NCBI GenBank assembly: GCA_905221605.1
Contig: CAJNDS010002646.1
Location: forward strand, 448,501 to 512,500
Direction: 5' to 3'
DNA length: 64,000 nucleotides
Source of the DNA: Symbiodinium natans
Lineage: Eukaryota; Sar; Dinophyceae; Suessiales; Symbiodiniaceae
Position numbers and translations under genes: made by a program
Notes under the pieces: generated by a model
Database searches by the model: none
The model's input: only the letters and a program-made list of their open reading frames with translations
What the model was told of the DNA's origin: nothing
Shown: positions 53,460-64,000 of the stretch, piece after piece
Layout: each line of letters starts with the position of its first letter
Numbering within the stretch: position 1 is the first letter of the stretch

Positions 53460-53533
53460 CGCCGCACTGCGCGCGCGGTCGCAGGGGGGCATCCAGGAGG
53501 AGGCGGAGCGACCCAGGCATGGCTTTGCAAAGC
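53460..53533 (+). CDS. Candidate plus-strand exon
   Basis: The frame reads LRARSQGGIQEEAERPRHGF then AKL, between CCCTAAA and TTTAGGG arrays. Confidence 0.4.
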
Positions 53534-53949
53534 TTAGGGGCTCAGGGGTTTAGGGTTTAGGGTTTAGGGTTCAGGGTTTAGGGTGTAGGGTGTAGGGTTT
53601 AGGGTTTAGTGTTTGGGGTTTAGGGTTTAGGGTTTAGGGTTTCGGGTTTCGGGTTTGGGGTGGAGGTTTGTCGGTTTCAGGGGTTTAGGGTTCAGGGTTT
53701 AGGGTTAAGGCTTGGGGTGAGGGGCAGGAAGGGGGGAGGGGGGGGGGGCGGCCGGATGCTGAAGCTGGTTTCTGCTTCGAAAAGTTTGGGTCGGGTTAGG
53801 CTTTTGGGTTCAGAGCTTGGGGTGGGGCTTGAATTTATGGTTTAAGGCGCTTGAATTTGTGGTTTAAGGCTTGGGGTTTTGGGTCTGAAGGGTGTGAGGC
53901 TTTCGGTTTTGGGCTTAGGGCTTTGGAGTTAAGGGTGTTGTGGTTGAGC

Positions 53950-54075
53950 CGTCAGGGCCTGTCATCTAAAGCGTTGCGTTGCGTCGGAGGTCATTCGCAG
54001 TGCACCTGCTACGACCTTTGCCAAATTTTGCTGCGGGGCCCGAAGCCACAGACCCTGCGACCCTCCCCACACACA
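53950..54075 (+). CDS. Candidate plus-strand exon, Cys-containing
   Basis: The frame reads SSKALRCVGGHSQCTCYDLC then QILLRGPKPQTLRPS. It marks the right edge of the telomere-repeat field. Confidence 0.4.
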
Positions 54076-54343
54076 AAAAAAACTAAACCCTAAAACCCTT
54101 AAGCACCCTAAACCCTAAGCCAGAAAATCCTGAAGCCAAACACCCCCGAACCTTGTAAAGATCCCAAACCTGTGGGCCCCAATCGACCTCGGACCCCGAA
54201 GCCCAGAAACTTCCTCAGGTATATATATATATATATGAGGCAGGAACCTTTACGTATGATTTGACATAGGTCTTTTGTTTATATACAATGGACTATTTAA
54301 ACCCTAATCTCTTTGGCCAGACACTTTCTGTTGCTGGCTCCTC

Positions 54344-55260
54344 CTGCCACAAAAGCAGAAGCATTTAAACCTTTGGAAGCTATTATAACTACTACATATT
54401 TAAACTTCAGCAGTTCAACCCTTGTTTTTTTTGAGAGAAAGGCAGTAACCACAGAATTGACGAGATTTCGGGCTTAGGGTAATGGACGGAAGGTTTCTAC
54501 AAAGAAAGGGTCTAACCGAGTCTAACCACAGAACTTGACGAATTTGGTGTGTAGGGTTTAGCCGAAGGCTTTTGAAGAGAAAGGGTCTAACCGACGCGCT
54601 TTTCTATACCGTATTGTTTTTACAAAACCCACAGAAGCTACCTGAAACTAAATTGCACAACGTTCGTTTCGGTTGCTTCTTTATGTTTGCTGTCTTTGTT
54701 GAATAAGTTGTTCTTTCCGTAGACCTTGCGCTATTTCTCTTTTCTCAATGCATTTTGTTTTGTTGTTGCAGAACAACAAACTCTAATCGAAACTAAGTTG
54801 CTCAACTTCAATTCCTTTTTTTCTCTCTCTGAAAATATGGTGGTTTCCATAGCCTGTGCTGCTGTTCAATGCATTTTGTTTTGTTATTGTAGTATGAGCC
54901 ACAGAATTCAATCGAAAGTCATGTGTCTAGGTCATCTGAAAGCTCTTTTATCTCTGTGTAGGTAATGAGTGCCCTTGCCTCTTCTGAAAAGGGTCCTCCA
55001 AGGGCTCCCCTCTCTCCTTCTTCTTTTTTGGGGAATGACAGAGCTCCTGATTTACACCTTATGAAAAAGCCTTTCTCCTACTTGAAGAAGTGTTTCCTAG
55101 AAAGAGATAGAGGAGATCTTCCATTTCCTCGAGAGACAGATCTTTCATTGAAAACAAACACAGGAGGACTTTCATGTCCCATTAAGAGAGAGAGGAGCTC
55201 TCTCCTGCTGCATTAAAAGATAGAGGACATCGTTCGTGTCCAGTTTTCATTTCCTATAAA
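54344..55260. repeat. 0.9 kb duplicated block, copy A
   Basis: Nearly identical to 59370-60235 in the same orientation, with small indels (a stretch of about 25 bp near 55010 is missing from copy B). The block contains T-rich tracts ending TTGTTGTTGCAG and TTGTTATTGTAG that look like 3' splice sites, but the frames downstream are short. It may be a repeated non-coding or degenerate gene unit. Confidence 0.85.
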
Positions 55261-55504
55261 GGAGAGGGGGGAGGGGGAGGGGGGGGGGTGGCCGGCTTAA
55301 ATAGGGTTTATTTGGAAGCTGAGGGTCGTGTTGTGGTGTGGTAGATAGAAAGGAAAGGGCATGAGAAAGTTGCTAGAGGAGCTCTTCAATTCCCTTCCTT
55401 ATCTCCTGTGCTCTTTTCCTTCTTATTGCAACAGGAGAAGACAGGAAAAGGGCTTCCATTCCCATCTTGTTCTTCCTTTCTTGTGTTTTTGTCATTTAGA
55501 GAGG

Positions 55505-55925
55505 AACAGGAGAAGAGGAGGGAGAGAGAAGGAGAGAGGAGAGATACAGGGAATCCAACTTCAATGGAATAGCAAAGAAAAGAATAGAAGAGAGATGAAT
55601 AGAGAAGAGGGAGAGACAAAACAAGGCGCTGAGAAGATGGCACTCTTCTTTATCGTTCCTCCCTCCCTTATCTCTCCCTTCCCTCTTTCTTTTCGAAATA
55701 AGAACAACTAAACAGGAAGAATTATGCAAAGGAGAACAGTAAGAAAAAAGAGCAGAAGAGATAGGCCGAGAAGAGGGATATGATGAAGTACGGCAAGGTC
55801 CACGCGCAAGGAGTCACCCTCTGCCTTACCTTCCACTGCTTTATCATGCAAGTTCCTTTCTTGTGTTTTATCAGTTAAAAGAAACTAGAAGGAGAGAAGG
55901 GAAAGGGACGTGAGAGGGGAGAGAG
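55505..55925. repeat. 0.42 kb duplicated block, copy A
   Basis: Matches 57387-57805 at high identity in the same orientation. It contains GGGATATGATGAAGTACGGC, which recurs near 60870 and 62381. Confidence 0.85.
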
Positions 55926-56321
55926 ATAGCAAGGAGGCCACTTATTTTTCTGGAAGGGTACTGAACAGAAGAGAGGAGACAAGAAACAAGGAGACGGAGG
56001 AACGCAACAAGGCACAAAGGAGATGGCACTCTTCTTTATCTGTAATCTCTCCCTTCTTTGTCTCTCCCTTTTCCCTCTATAATTAAACAAGACAAGACTA
56101 TTCTTGCTCTTCGCAGATAGGTGCCCCCTCTCCTCTTCAGGAAGCCCCCTTGCCCTCATTTTGCTTGCTTTCTGAAACGACAAGGAAGCAACACATAGAA
56201 CGAGAGGAAAGGTGGAGCTCTTCAATTTGTTTCCCTATCTCTTTTTTCTTTTCTTTTTTCATTCAAAAAGGCAAAGAAGCTTCCTTTTGTGTGTTTTTGA
56301 GATTTAAAGGAGAACAAGAGA

Positions 56322-56325
<4 letters not shown>

Positions 56326-56376
<51 letters not shown>

Positions 56377-56405
56377 GAGAGAAAGGAGAGAGAAAGGAGA
56401 GAGGA
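56326..56405 (+). repeat. (GA)n microsatellite
   Basis: About 40 bp of pure AG dinucleotide, then GAGAGAAAG units. Glu/Arg-rich frames are artefacts. Confidence 0.95.
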
Positions 56406-56604
56406 GAGATCAAAAGTAATGCAACTCTAATGGGAAGAGCAATGACAAGAATGGAAGAGAAATGAAGGCAGGCGAGGGAGGCGCAAAAATCAGGCAAAGA
56501 GAAGACGGTGCTCGTTTTCATCTTTCCTCTGTTTCTTACTTTTCTCTTCTCTTGTTCATGTCCGTTAGAAAGAAAAGACAAAAGGAAGAACAATTAATGA
56601 ACAT

Positions 56605-57180
<576 letters not shown>

Positions 57181-57386
57181 AAGGGAGAAAGAAGGGCACC
57201 ACCCAAGAAAGAATAGTAACATCAGATGTAGGGAGGGAAATTGAAGGGCTCCTCTCTTTACTTAGTCATTCCCTTTCCTCTCTTCTTATCTGTTGTTTTC
57301 TTCGCTTAAAAAAGCAAAGTAAGGGAAAGGATATTTCCTGAAGAGGAGGGAGGGCACCTATCTGTAAGGAGCAACCGTTTAGAGGG

Positions 57387-57805
57387 GAGCAGGAGAAGAG
57401 GAGGAAGAGAGAAGGAGAGAGGAGAGATACAGGGAACCCAACTTCAATGGAATAGCAAAGAAAAGAATAGAAGAGAGATGAATAGAGAAGAGGGAGAGAC
57501 AGAACAAGGCGCTGAGAAGACGGCGCTCTTCTTTATCTTTCCTCCCTCCCTTATCTCTCCCTTCCCTCTTTCTTTTCGAAATAAGAACAACTAAACAGGA
57601 AGAATTATGAACAGGAGAACAGTAAGAAAAAAGAGCAGAAGAGATAGGCCGAGAAGAGGGATATGATGAAGTACGGCAAGGTCCACGCGCAAGGAGTCAC
57701 CCTCGGTTTACCTTCCACTGCTTTATCACGCAAGTTCCTTTCTTGTGTTTTATCGGTTAAAAGAAACTAGAAGGAGAGAAGGGAAAGGGAAGTGAGAGAG
57801 GAGAG
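57387..57805. repeat. 0.42 kb duplicated block, copy B
   Basis: Second copy of 55505-55925. Confidence 0.85.
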
Positions 57806-57864
57806 AGATAGCAAGGAGGCCATTTTTCTGGAGGCGTGCTGCCGTGTTTGAAGAAAGCAGGGCG

Positions 57865-57920
57865 GTTCAACAGTACCAAATTTTCAAGACAACCTCTAAG
57901 AAAATTTGGTACTGTTGAAC
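57865..57920. other. Perfect 21-bp-arm hairpin
   Basis: The arms GTTCAACAGTACCAAATTTT(C) at 57865-57885 and its exact complement at 57900-57920 are separated by 14 nt. Pairing extends four more bases with one bulge (GGCG/CGCC). It could be a foldback element or a small-RNA precursor. Confidence 0.8.
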
Positions 57921-57984
57921 GCCTTGTTTTAAAGGAAACAGGGCGGCTCCGTTGCCTCTTAAAGGAATGAGATACTTTTTTCGA

Positions 57985-59145
57985 GAATGAGAAAGTGCCG
58001 TTTCCACTTTCATAGGAAAGGAAAGAGAAGCGATATGAAGCAAGCTTCTCCGCCTCTTAAAGGAATGAGGTACTATTTATCTGAATAGGAAATGAGAAAG
58101 TTCCTTTTCCACTTTCAATTGGAAAAGAAAGAGAAGCGATTCTGCGGCTCGGAATTCCTCTACCTGGTCCCTACCTTGTAGCTCCTCTACTTACGACATC
58201 TTGGCATTAGCTGGCAAAAAAGGCAACCGGACTGAGATGAATAGAGCATGAGAAAGTTCGTTTCCACTTTCAATCGGAAAGGAAAGGGAAACGATTCTGG
58301 AACTCGGAATTCCTCTACCTGGTCTGTACCTTGTAGCTACTCTGCTTCTTGGTATTAAATGAAGAGCGCCATCGCTGTTTAACAAGACATGAAGAGTCCC
58401 TCAAAGCATGACAAACCCCCTCCAGTCCTCAGGAAGAAAAAAGACAGCTCCTTTATCGCTTCATGCCCTGTAAGTCCTAATCGGATAGGGATCCATGAAG
58501 AGTTCGTCTAGCTGTTAACAGAGGCACCAATCTATTTCCCAATAGGAAAGGAGCATGACAAAGCGAACGAAGACATAAAGCCAAAAGCCCCTGTACTTCG
58601 TAATCGGAGAGGGGAACGGGAGAGCGTGACAGAGCTTTTGCCTCAAAAGCAGCTCCTCTACCTCTTATAAAGGAATGCGACACGAGAAAGTTCCCTTTCC
58701 ACTTATATTAATGGGAAAGGAATGAGAAACGATTCTGGAACTCGGAATTCCTCTACATGGTCTCTGCTTTGTAGCTCCTCTACTTCCTAGTAGTTACTAA
58801 ATGAAAAAGCTCCTTCTCCGTCTAACTTAAAACATTAAGATTTCCTCCAGCTGTTAACATGTTAACATAGGCAATGTATTTCCCACTGAAAGAAGCATGA
58901 CAAACCCCTCCCTTACCCAGTAAGAATGAAGACATAAAGCCAAACGCCCCTTTACCTTGTAACCGGCTAAGGAATGGGAGAGCGTGACAGAGCTTTTGCC
59001 TCCTTAAACGGGAACGAAGAGAACGCCTCTACCTCAAAGGAATGAGATACTCTTCTCTGATTATGCCATGAGAAAGTTCCTTTTCTTTTAATGGGAAAGG
59101 ACAGAGAAGTGACTCTAGAAACTCGGAATTCCCCTACCTTGTATA
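57985..59145. repeat. Dispersed about 90-bp repeat (GAGAAAGTTCCTTTTCCACT)
   Basis: At least four diverged copies of GAGAAAGTT..CCACTTT..GGAAAGG..GAAACGATTCTGG AACTCGGAATTCCTCTAC, near 58095, 58245, 58685 and 59065. No coding frame. Confidence 0.75.
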
Positions 59146-59369
59146 TAGCTCCTCCACTTCTTGGTATTCAACGGAAGTTTAACTAGATTTTGTCCGTCTT
59201 CTATTCGGAGAAATCACGAGAAAACACAATGGCCACACTCTGGTGTGATCTACTCGCTGCCTTTTTACAAAAGGAGGCACGTAGATCGCACCAGACGTCC
59301 GTCCTCTGTTTGGAGAAATCACGAGAAAACGCGACTGCAAAAATCTCGCGCGACCGACTCACTGCCTTT

Positions 59370-60235
59370 TCTACAAAAGCAGAAGCATTTAAACCTTTGC
59401 AAGCTATTATAACTATTACATATGTAAACTTCAACAGTTCAACCCGTGTTTTTTTTGAGAGAAAGGCAGTAACCACAGAATTGACGAGATTTCGGGCCTA
59501 GGGTAATGGACGGAAGGTTTCTACAAAGAAAGGGTCTAACCGAGTCTAACCACAGAACTTGACGAATTTGGTGTGTAGGGTTTAGCCGAAGGTTTTTGAA
59601 GAGAAAGGGTCTAACCGACGCGCTTTTCTATACCGTATTGTTTTTACAAAACCCACAGAAGCTACCTGAAACTAAATTGCACAACGTTCGTTTCGGTTGC
59701 TTCTTTATGTTTGCTGTCTTTGTTGAATAAGTTGTTCTTTCCGTAGACCTTGCGCTATTTCTCTTTTCTCAATGCATTTTGTTTTGTTGTTGCAGAACCA
59801 CAAACTCTAATCGAAACTAAGTTGATCAACTTCAATTCCTTTTTTCTCTGAAAAAATGGTGTTTTCAATAGCCTTGTGCTGCTGTTCAATGCGTTTTGTT
59901 TTGTTATTGTAGTATGAGCCACAGAATTCAATCAAAAGTCATGTGTCTAGGTCATGTGAAAGCTCTTTTATCTCTGTGTAGGTAATGAATGCCCTTGCCT
60001 CTTCTGAAAAGGGGTCCTCCAAGGGAATGACAGAGCTCCTTATTTACACCTTATGAAAAAGCCTTTCTCCTACTTGAAGAAGTGTTTACTAGAAAGAGAT
60101 AGAGGAGATCTTCCATTTCCTCGAGAGACAGATCTTTCATTGAAAACGAATACAGGAGGACTTTCATGTCCCAGTAGGAGAGAGAGGACATCGTTCATGT
60201 CCAGTTTTCATTTCCTATAAAGGAGAGGGGGGAGG
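59370..60235. repeat. 0.9 kb duplicated block, copy B
   Basis: Second copy of 54344-55260. It shares the GGTCTAACCGA repeats and both T-rich acceptor-like tracts. Confidence 0.85.
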
Positions 60236-60294
60236 GCCGGGGGGGGGGGGGTGGGTGGCTCAAATAGGGTTTATTTGGAAGCTAAGGCTCGGGT

Positions 60295-62808
60295 TTTGCC
60301 CATGGCAAAGAGAAGATGGTATTCGTCTTCATCTTTCCTATCCTTCTTGTCTTTCTTCTCTCTTGTTCGTTTCCCTTTGAAACAAAAACCCAAAGGAAGA
60401 ACAATGAAAATGAAAGGAACTCGCTTTCTTTTTCCGTTTGGGAACAATGAAAAGAACCGAGGAGATAAGGCGAGAGGAGGCATATGCTGAAGCATGGAGA
60501 GGGGCCACGGGCAAGCAGCTAACCCCGCTCACGTTCCCAACCATTGAAAAAGGATAAGAAAGGACAAGGGCCTCCATTCCCCTCTTATGTTTTCCTTGTG
60601 CTTTTTGTCGTTGAAGAGGACGGAGAGAGAAGGAGGAGGAGAAATAGACAGGATCGCATTTTTAATGGGAAGAGCAAAGACAACAATGGAGGAGAGATGA
60701 ATAAAGGATAAGGAAAGACAAAACAAGGCACAGAGAAGATGGGACTCTTCTTTATCGATCCTCTCTCCCTTATCTCTCCCTTCCCTTTTTCTTCTTGAAA
60801 TAAGGAAAACAAAAAGGAAGAATTAAGAGAACAACAAAGGAGAAGGGTAAGGAAAGGAAGCCGAGAAAAGGGATATGATGAAGTACGGCAAGGTCCACGC
60901 GCAAGAAGTCACCCTCTGCTTACCTTTCCCCTGCTTTATCATACAAGTTCCTTTCTTGTTTTCTAATCAGTTAAAAGGTAATAGATGGAGAGAGGGGAAA
61001 GGGAAGTGAGAGAGTAGAGATCACAAGGATGCCTTTGTTCTGGAAGCGTACTGCAAGGAATAGAAGAGACAAGAGGCAAGGGGAGGGACGGACAAAACAA
61101 GGCGCAAGAAGATGGCATTCCTCTATATCTATCATCTCTCCCCTGTCCCTTTTGAATGAGAAAAAAACCTTTCTTGCTCTTCACAGATAGGTGTCATCCC
61201 TCCTCTTCAGGAAATCCCCTTTCCCTTATTTTGCTTTTTGAAGCGAATAAGAACAAGAACAGGTAGGAAGAGAGGAAAGGGAAATAATAAGTAAAGAGAG
61301 GAGCCCTTCAACCCCCCTCCCTGTCTCTTATGTTCTTTTCCTTCTTGGGGGGTATCGTTCTTTCTCCTTTGAAGATGCAGAAGACGATTGAAAAGGACAC
61401 CCGTTCCATCGCCCCTATATATAGAGAGAGACATCATGAGCATCAGCTGGGTTTGCTGCCAATCCAAAACGGTGTCCCTTTAATCGCTTTCTGTGTGTCA
61501 AACGAGCAAAAGGGACACCCCTAAGTGCTTTCTTTTGGGATGTCTTTCTTTTTGCCTTGAAGACACAGCAAACGTAAAAAAGGACGCCTGCTTCCGTCGC
61601 GCATAGAGAGAGAGAGATAGAGAGAGACTGAGAATGAATGAGTGAGAGATAGAGATAGGGACAGGGAAAGAGAGCAAGATAAAGAAAGAACGAAAGAAAG
61701 AAAGATAGCGACAGGGATACAGACAGAAAGAGAGAGAGAGTTTTCTGTTCGGGGGCATCCTTTTTGCTCGCTTGAAGATGCAGAAAACGATCCAAAGGGA
61801 CAGCCGTTCCATCGCCCATGGCAAAGAGAAGATGGTACCCGTCTTCATCTTTCCTATCCTTCTCCTCTTTCTTCTCTCTTGTTCGTTTCCCTTTGAAACA
61901 AAAACCCAAAGGAAGAACAATGAAAATGAAAGGAACTCGCTTTCTTTTTCCGTTTGGGAACAATCAAAAGAACCGAGGAGATAAGACGAGAGGAGGCATA
62001 TGCTGAAGCATGGAGAGGGGCCACGGGCAAGCAGCCAACCCCCAACCATTGAAAAAGGATAAGAAAGGCCAGGGGCCTCCATTCTCTTTGTGTTTTTTTC
62101 CTTTTCTTGTGTTTTTTGTCTTTGAAGAGGGAGAGAGAAGGAGGAGGAGACATAGACAGGGTTGCATTTTTAACAGGAAGAGCAAAGACAAGAATAGAGA
62201 GATGAATAAAGGAGTAGGAAAGACAAAACAAGGCACAGAGAAGATGGGGGACTCTTCTTTATCGATCCTCTCTCCCTTATCTCTCCCTTCCCTTGTTCTT
62301 TTCGAAATAAGGAAAACAAAAAGGAATTATGAAAACAGGAGAAGGGTAAGGAGAGGAACAGAAGAGATAGGCCGAGAAGAGGGATATGATGAAGTACGGC
62401 AAGGTCCACGCGCAAGGAGTCACCCTCTGCTTACCCTTCCCCTGCTTTATCATACAAGTTCCTTTCTTGTTTTTAATCAGTTAAAAGGTAATAGATGGAG
62501 AGAAGGGAAAGGGAAGTGAGAGGAGCGATCACAAGGATGCCATTTTTCTGGAAGCGTACTGCAAGGAATAGAAACAGGAAGCACAGAAGACGCATGAAAA
62601 GGACACCCGTTCCATCGCCCCTATATATAGAGTGATATATCATGAGCATCAGCTGGGTTTGCTGCCAATCCAAAATGGTGTGCCTTTAATCGCTTTCTGT
62701 GTCTTCAAACGAGCAAAAGGGACACCCCTAAGTGTTATCTTTTGGGATGTCTTTCTTTTTGGCTTGAAGACACAGAAAACGTAAAAAGGACGCCTGCTTC
62801 CATCGCAC

Positions 62809-62851
<43 letters not shown>

Positions 62852-63640
62852 TAGAGAGAGAGAGAGTGAGACTGGGAATGAATGAGTGAGAGATAGAGAT
62901 AGGGACAGGGAAAGAGAGCAAGATAAAGAAAGAACGAAAGAAAGAAAGATAGCGACAGGGATACAGACAGAGAGAGAGTGCTTTTGTTCGGGGGCGTCCT
63001 TTTTCTCGCTTGAAGATGCAGAAAACGATCCACAGGCACAATCGTTCCATCGCCCATGGCAAAGAGAAGATGGTACTCGTCTTCATCTTTCCTCTCTTTC
63101 TCCTCTTTCTTCTCTCTTGTTCGTTTCCCTTTGAAACAAAAACCCAAAGGAAGAACAATGAAAATGAAAGGAACTCGCTTTCTTTTTCCGTTTGGGAACA
63201 ATGAAAAGAACCGAGGAGATAAGGCGAGAGGAGGCATATGCTGAAGCATGGAGAGGGGCCACGGGCAAGCAGCCAACCCCCAACCATTGAAAAAGGATAA
63301 GAAAGGCCAAGGGCCTCCATTCCCTTTGCTTTTTTCCTTTTCTTGTGTTTTTTGTCTTTGAAGAGGAGGGAGAGAGAAGGAGGAGGAGACATAGACAGGG
63401 TTGCATTTTTAACAGGAAGAGCAAAGGCAAGAATAGAGAGATGAATAAAGGAGCAGGAAAGACAAAACAAGGCACAGAGAAGATGGGACTCTTCTTTAGC
63501 GATCCTCTCTCCCATATCTCTCCCTTCCCTTTTCTTTTCGAAATAAGGACAACAAAAATGACAAAAAAGATGAACCATGAAAAAAGGAGAAGGGTAAGGA
63601 AAGGAACAGAAGAGATAGGCCCTTGAAATGGGTCTGAAAT
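60295..63640. repeat. Three 1.2-1.5 kb tandem-like units
   Basis: The word CATGGCAAAGAGAAGATGGT starts each unit at 60301, 61817 and 63055. Each continues with the same CATCTTTCCT.., AAGGAAGAACAATGAAAATG.. and GGAGAGGGGCCACGGGCAAG blocks. Copies 1 and 2 also share GGGATATGATGAAGTACGGC; copy 3 breaks off at about 63618. Frames of 60-309 codons recur in every copy but are low-complexity (Ser/Leu/Phe or Lys/Arg) and are not called genes. Confidence 0.85.
62811..62875 (+). repeat. (GA)n microsatellite
   Basis: About 60 bp of AG repeat with one ATAT break, followed by GAGATAGA and AAAGAACG repeats shared with 61605-61740. Confidence 0.95.
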
Positions 63641-63726
63641 TTGCAGTCTCCCAGGAAGAGGGACTTTAAAACCTAGGAAAAATGATTTTTCCAGATTTTA
63701 AGGATTTGAAGGAATTTAAAGAGTTT

Positions 63727-63865
63727 GTGGGGGCGCGGAGCCGTGACTCATTTCAGGCCCTGAGATGAGTCACTGTGTGTGTTGAGGGGGCACGGAGCCG
63801 TGACTCATTTCAGGCCCTGAAATGAGTCACTGCTTTCGTTGAGGGGGCACGGAGCCGTGACTCAT
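63727..63865. repeat. 57-bp tandem repeat carrying palindromes
   Basis: Three units of GGCRCGGAGCCGTGACTCAT. The first two contain the 31-nt near-palindromes 63743-63773 and 63800-63830 (GTGACTCATTTCAGG / CCTGARATGAGTCAC). The third switches to a different inverted repeat after CTCATTTT. Confidence 0.9.
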
Positions 63866-63868
63866 TTT

Positions 63869-63950
63869 CCGGGCAAAATTTGGCCAAATCGGGCTGCTCT
63901 TCGTTATGCGATGAGAAATGCGCGGCTCGATTTGGCCAAATTTTGCCCGG
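63869..63950. other. Inverted repeat with perfect 22-bp arms
   Basis: The arm 63869-63890 (CCGGGCAAAATTTGGCCAAA..) is exactly complementary to 63929-63950 across a 38-nt loop. A third, slightly diverged copy of the arm follows at 63957-63979 and runs to the window edge. Confidence 0.9.
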
Positions 63951-64000
63951 AGGCTGCCCGGCAAAAATTGGCCAAATCGAACCGCGCCTTTCTGGAGGCC

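Larger units (their letters stand above)
1..54110. repeat. Interstitial telomere-like repeat field (TTTAGGG/CCCTAAA and variants)
   Basis: Dozens of TTTAGGG arrays, from a few units to about 60, are interrupted every 50-500 bp by unique islands. Orientation flips many times. At base 1 the G-rich strand points into the window, opposite to a normal left-end telomere, so this is not a chromosome tip read in the usual direction. Common variants are TTTGGGG, GGGCTTA, TTCAGGG, TTTAGCG, TTTCGGG and 8-mers with an extra G or A. TTTAGGG is the telomere unit of plants, many green algae, chromerids, coccidia and dinoflagellates. Frames translating as repeated GLGFRVWG or LNPKPQT come from this repeat and are not listed as genes. 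Confidence 0.97.

Noticed and set aside
61415-62082. 182- and 194-codon minus ORFs
   Set aside because: Overlapping frames in a pyrimidine-rich repeat; stop codons are rare because of skewed composition.
62649-63578. 309-codon minus ORF, the longest in the window
   Set aside because: Low-complexity Ser/Leu/Phe sequence spanning a (GA)n microsatellite and repeat units; related shorter frames occur in each repeat copy on both strands with no motif or conserved frame.

Overview
The window is nuclear DNA from a eukaryote, most likely a dinoflagellate and possibly a Symbiodiniaceae/Suessiales-type genome. The evidence is Arabidopsis-type TTTAGGG telomere-like repeat through about 54 kb, short exons rich in third-position G/C, introns that start with GC or GA as well as GT and usually end in AG|G, and an OTU protease exon series that looks dinoflagellate-like. 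The species assignment is inference. No prokaryotic operon, rRNA, tRNA or CRISPR array was seen.

Region 1 (1-54100) alternates TTTAGGG/CCCTAAA arrays, in both orientations and many sequence variants, with 40-300 bp islands of unique sequence. Most conventional ORFs here are translations of the repeat (GFRVWGLGF.. or LNPKPQTLN..) and are not genes. The islands often behave as exons: they have an open frame, GC3-rich codons, a 3' splice site on one side and a GT, GC or GA 5' splice site on the other. Two minus-strand gene segments can be assembled from these islands with every tested reading phase agreeing: part of a Lon-family AAA+ protease (exons at 4677-4610, 2528-2482, 1891-1842 and 769-723) and most of an OTU-family cysteine protease with an N-terminal zinc-knuckle-like motif (about 20032 down to 17108). 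A third, unrecognised Cys-containing gene ends at 33595. Their introns contain the telomere-like arrays, so the repeat appears to be intron material as well as spacer.

Scattered between these are many more single-exon candidates on both strands, small TIR elements (a 126-143 bp TA-flanked family in four to five copies, plus at least four other palindromic families), microsatellites and G homopolymers. A telomere-poor stretch (about 27.1-32.8 kb) holds longer frames, including a coiled-coil/transmembrane C-terminus and a run of plus-strand exons.

Region 2 (about 54.2-64 kb) contains no TTTAGGG arrays. It is a purine/pyrimidine-skewed mosaic of duplicated blocks: a 0.9 kb duplication, a 0.42 kb duplication, 1.2-1.5 kb tandem-like units, inverted 200 bp units, GA/CT microsatellites and a perfect 21-bp-arm hairpin. 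At the right edge are short tandem units carrying near-perfect palindromes. I found no convincing gene there.
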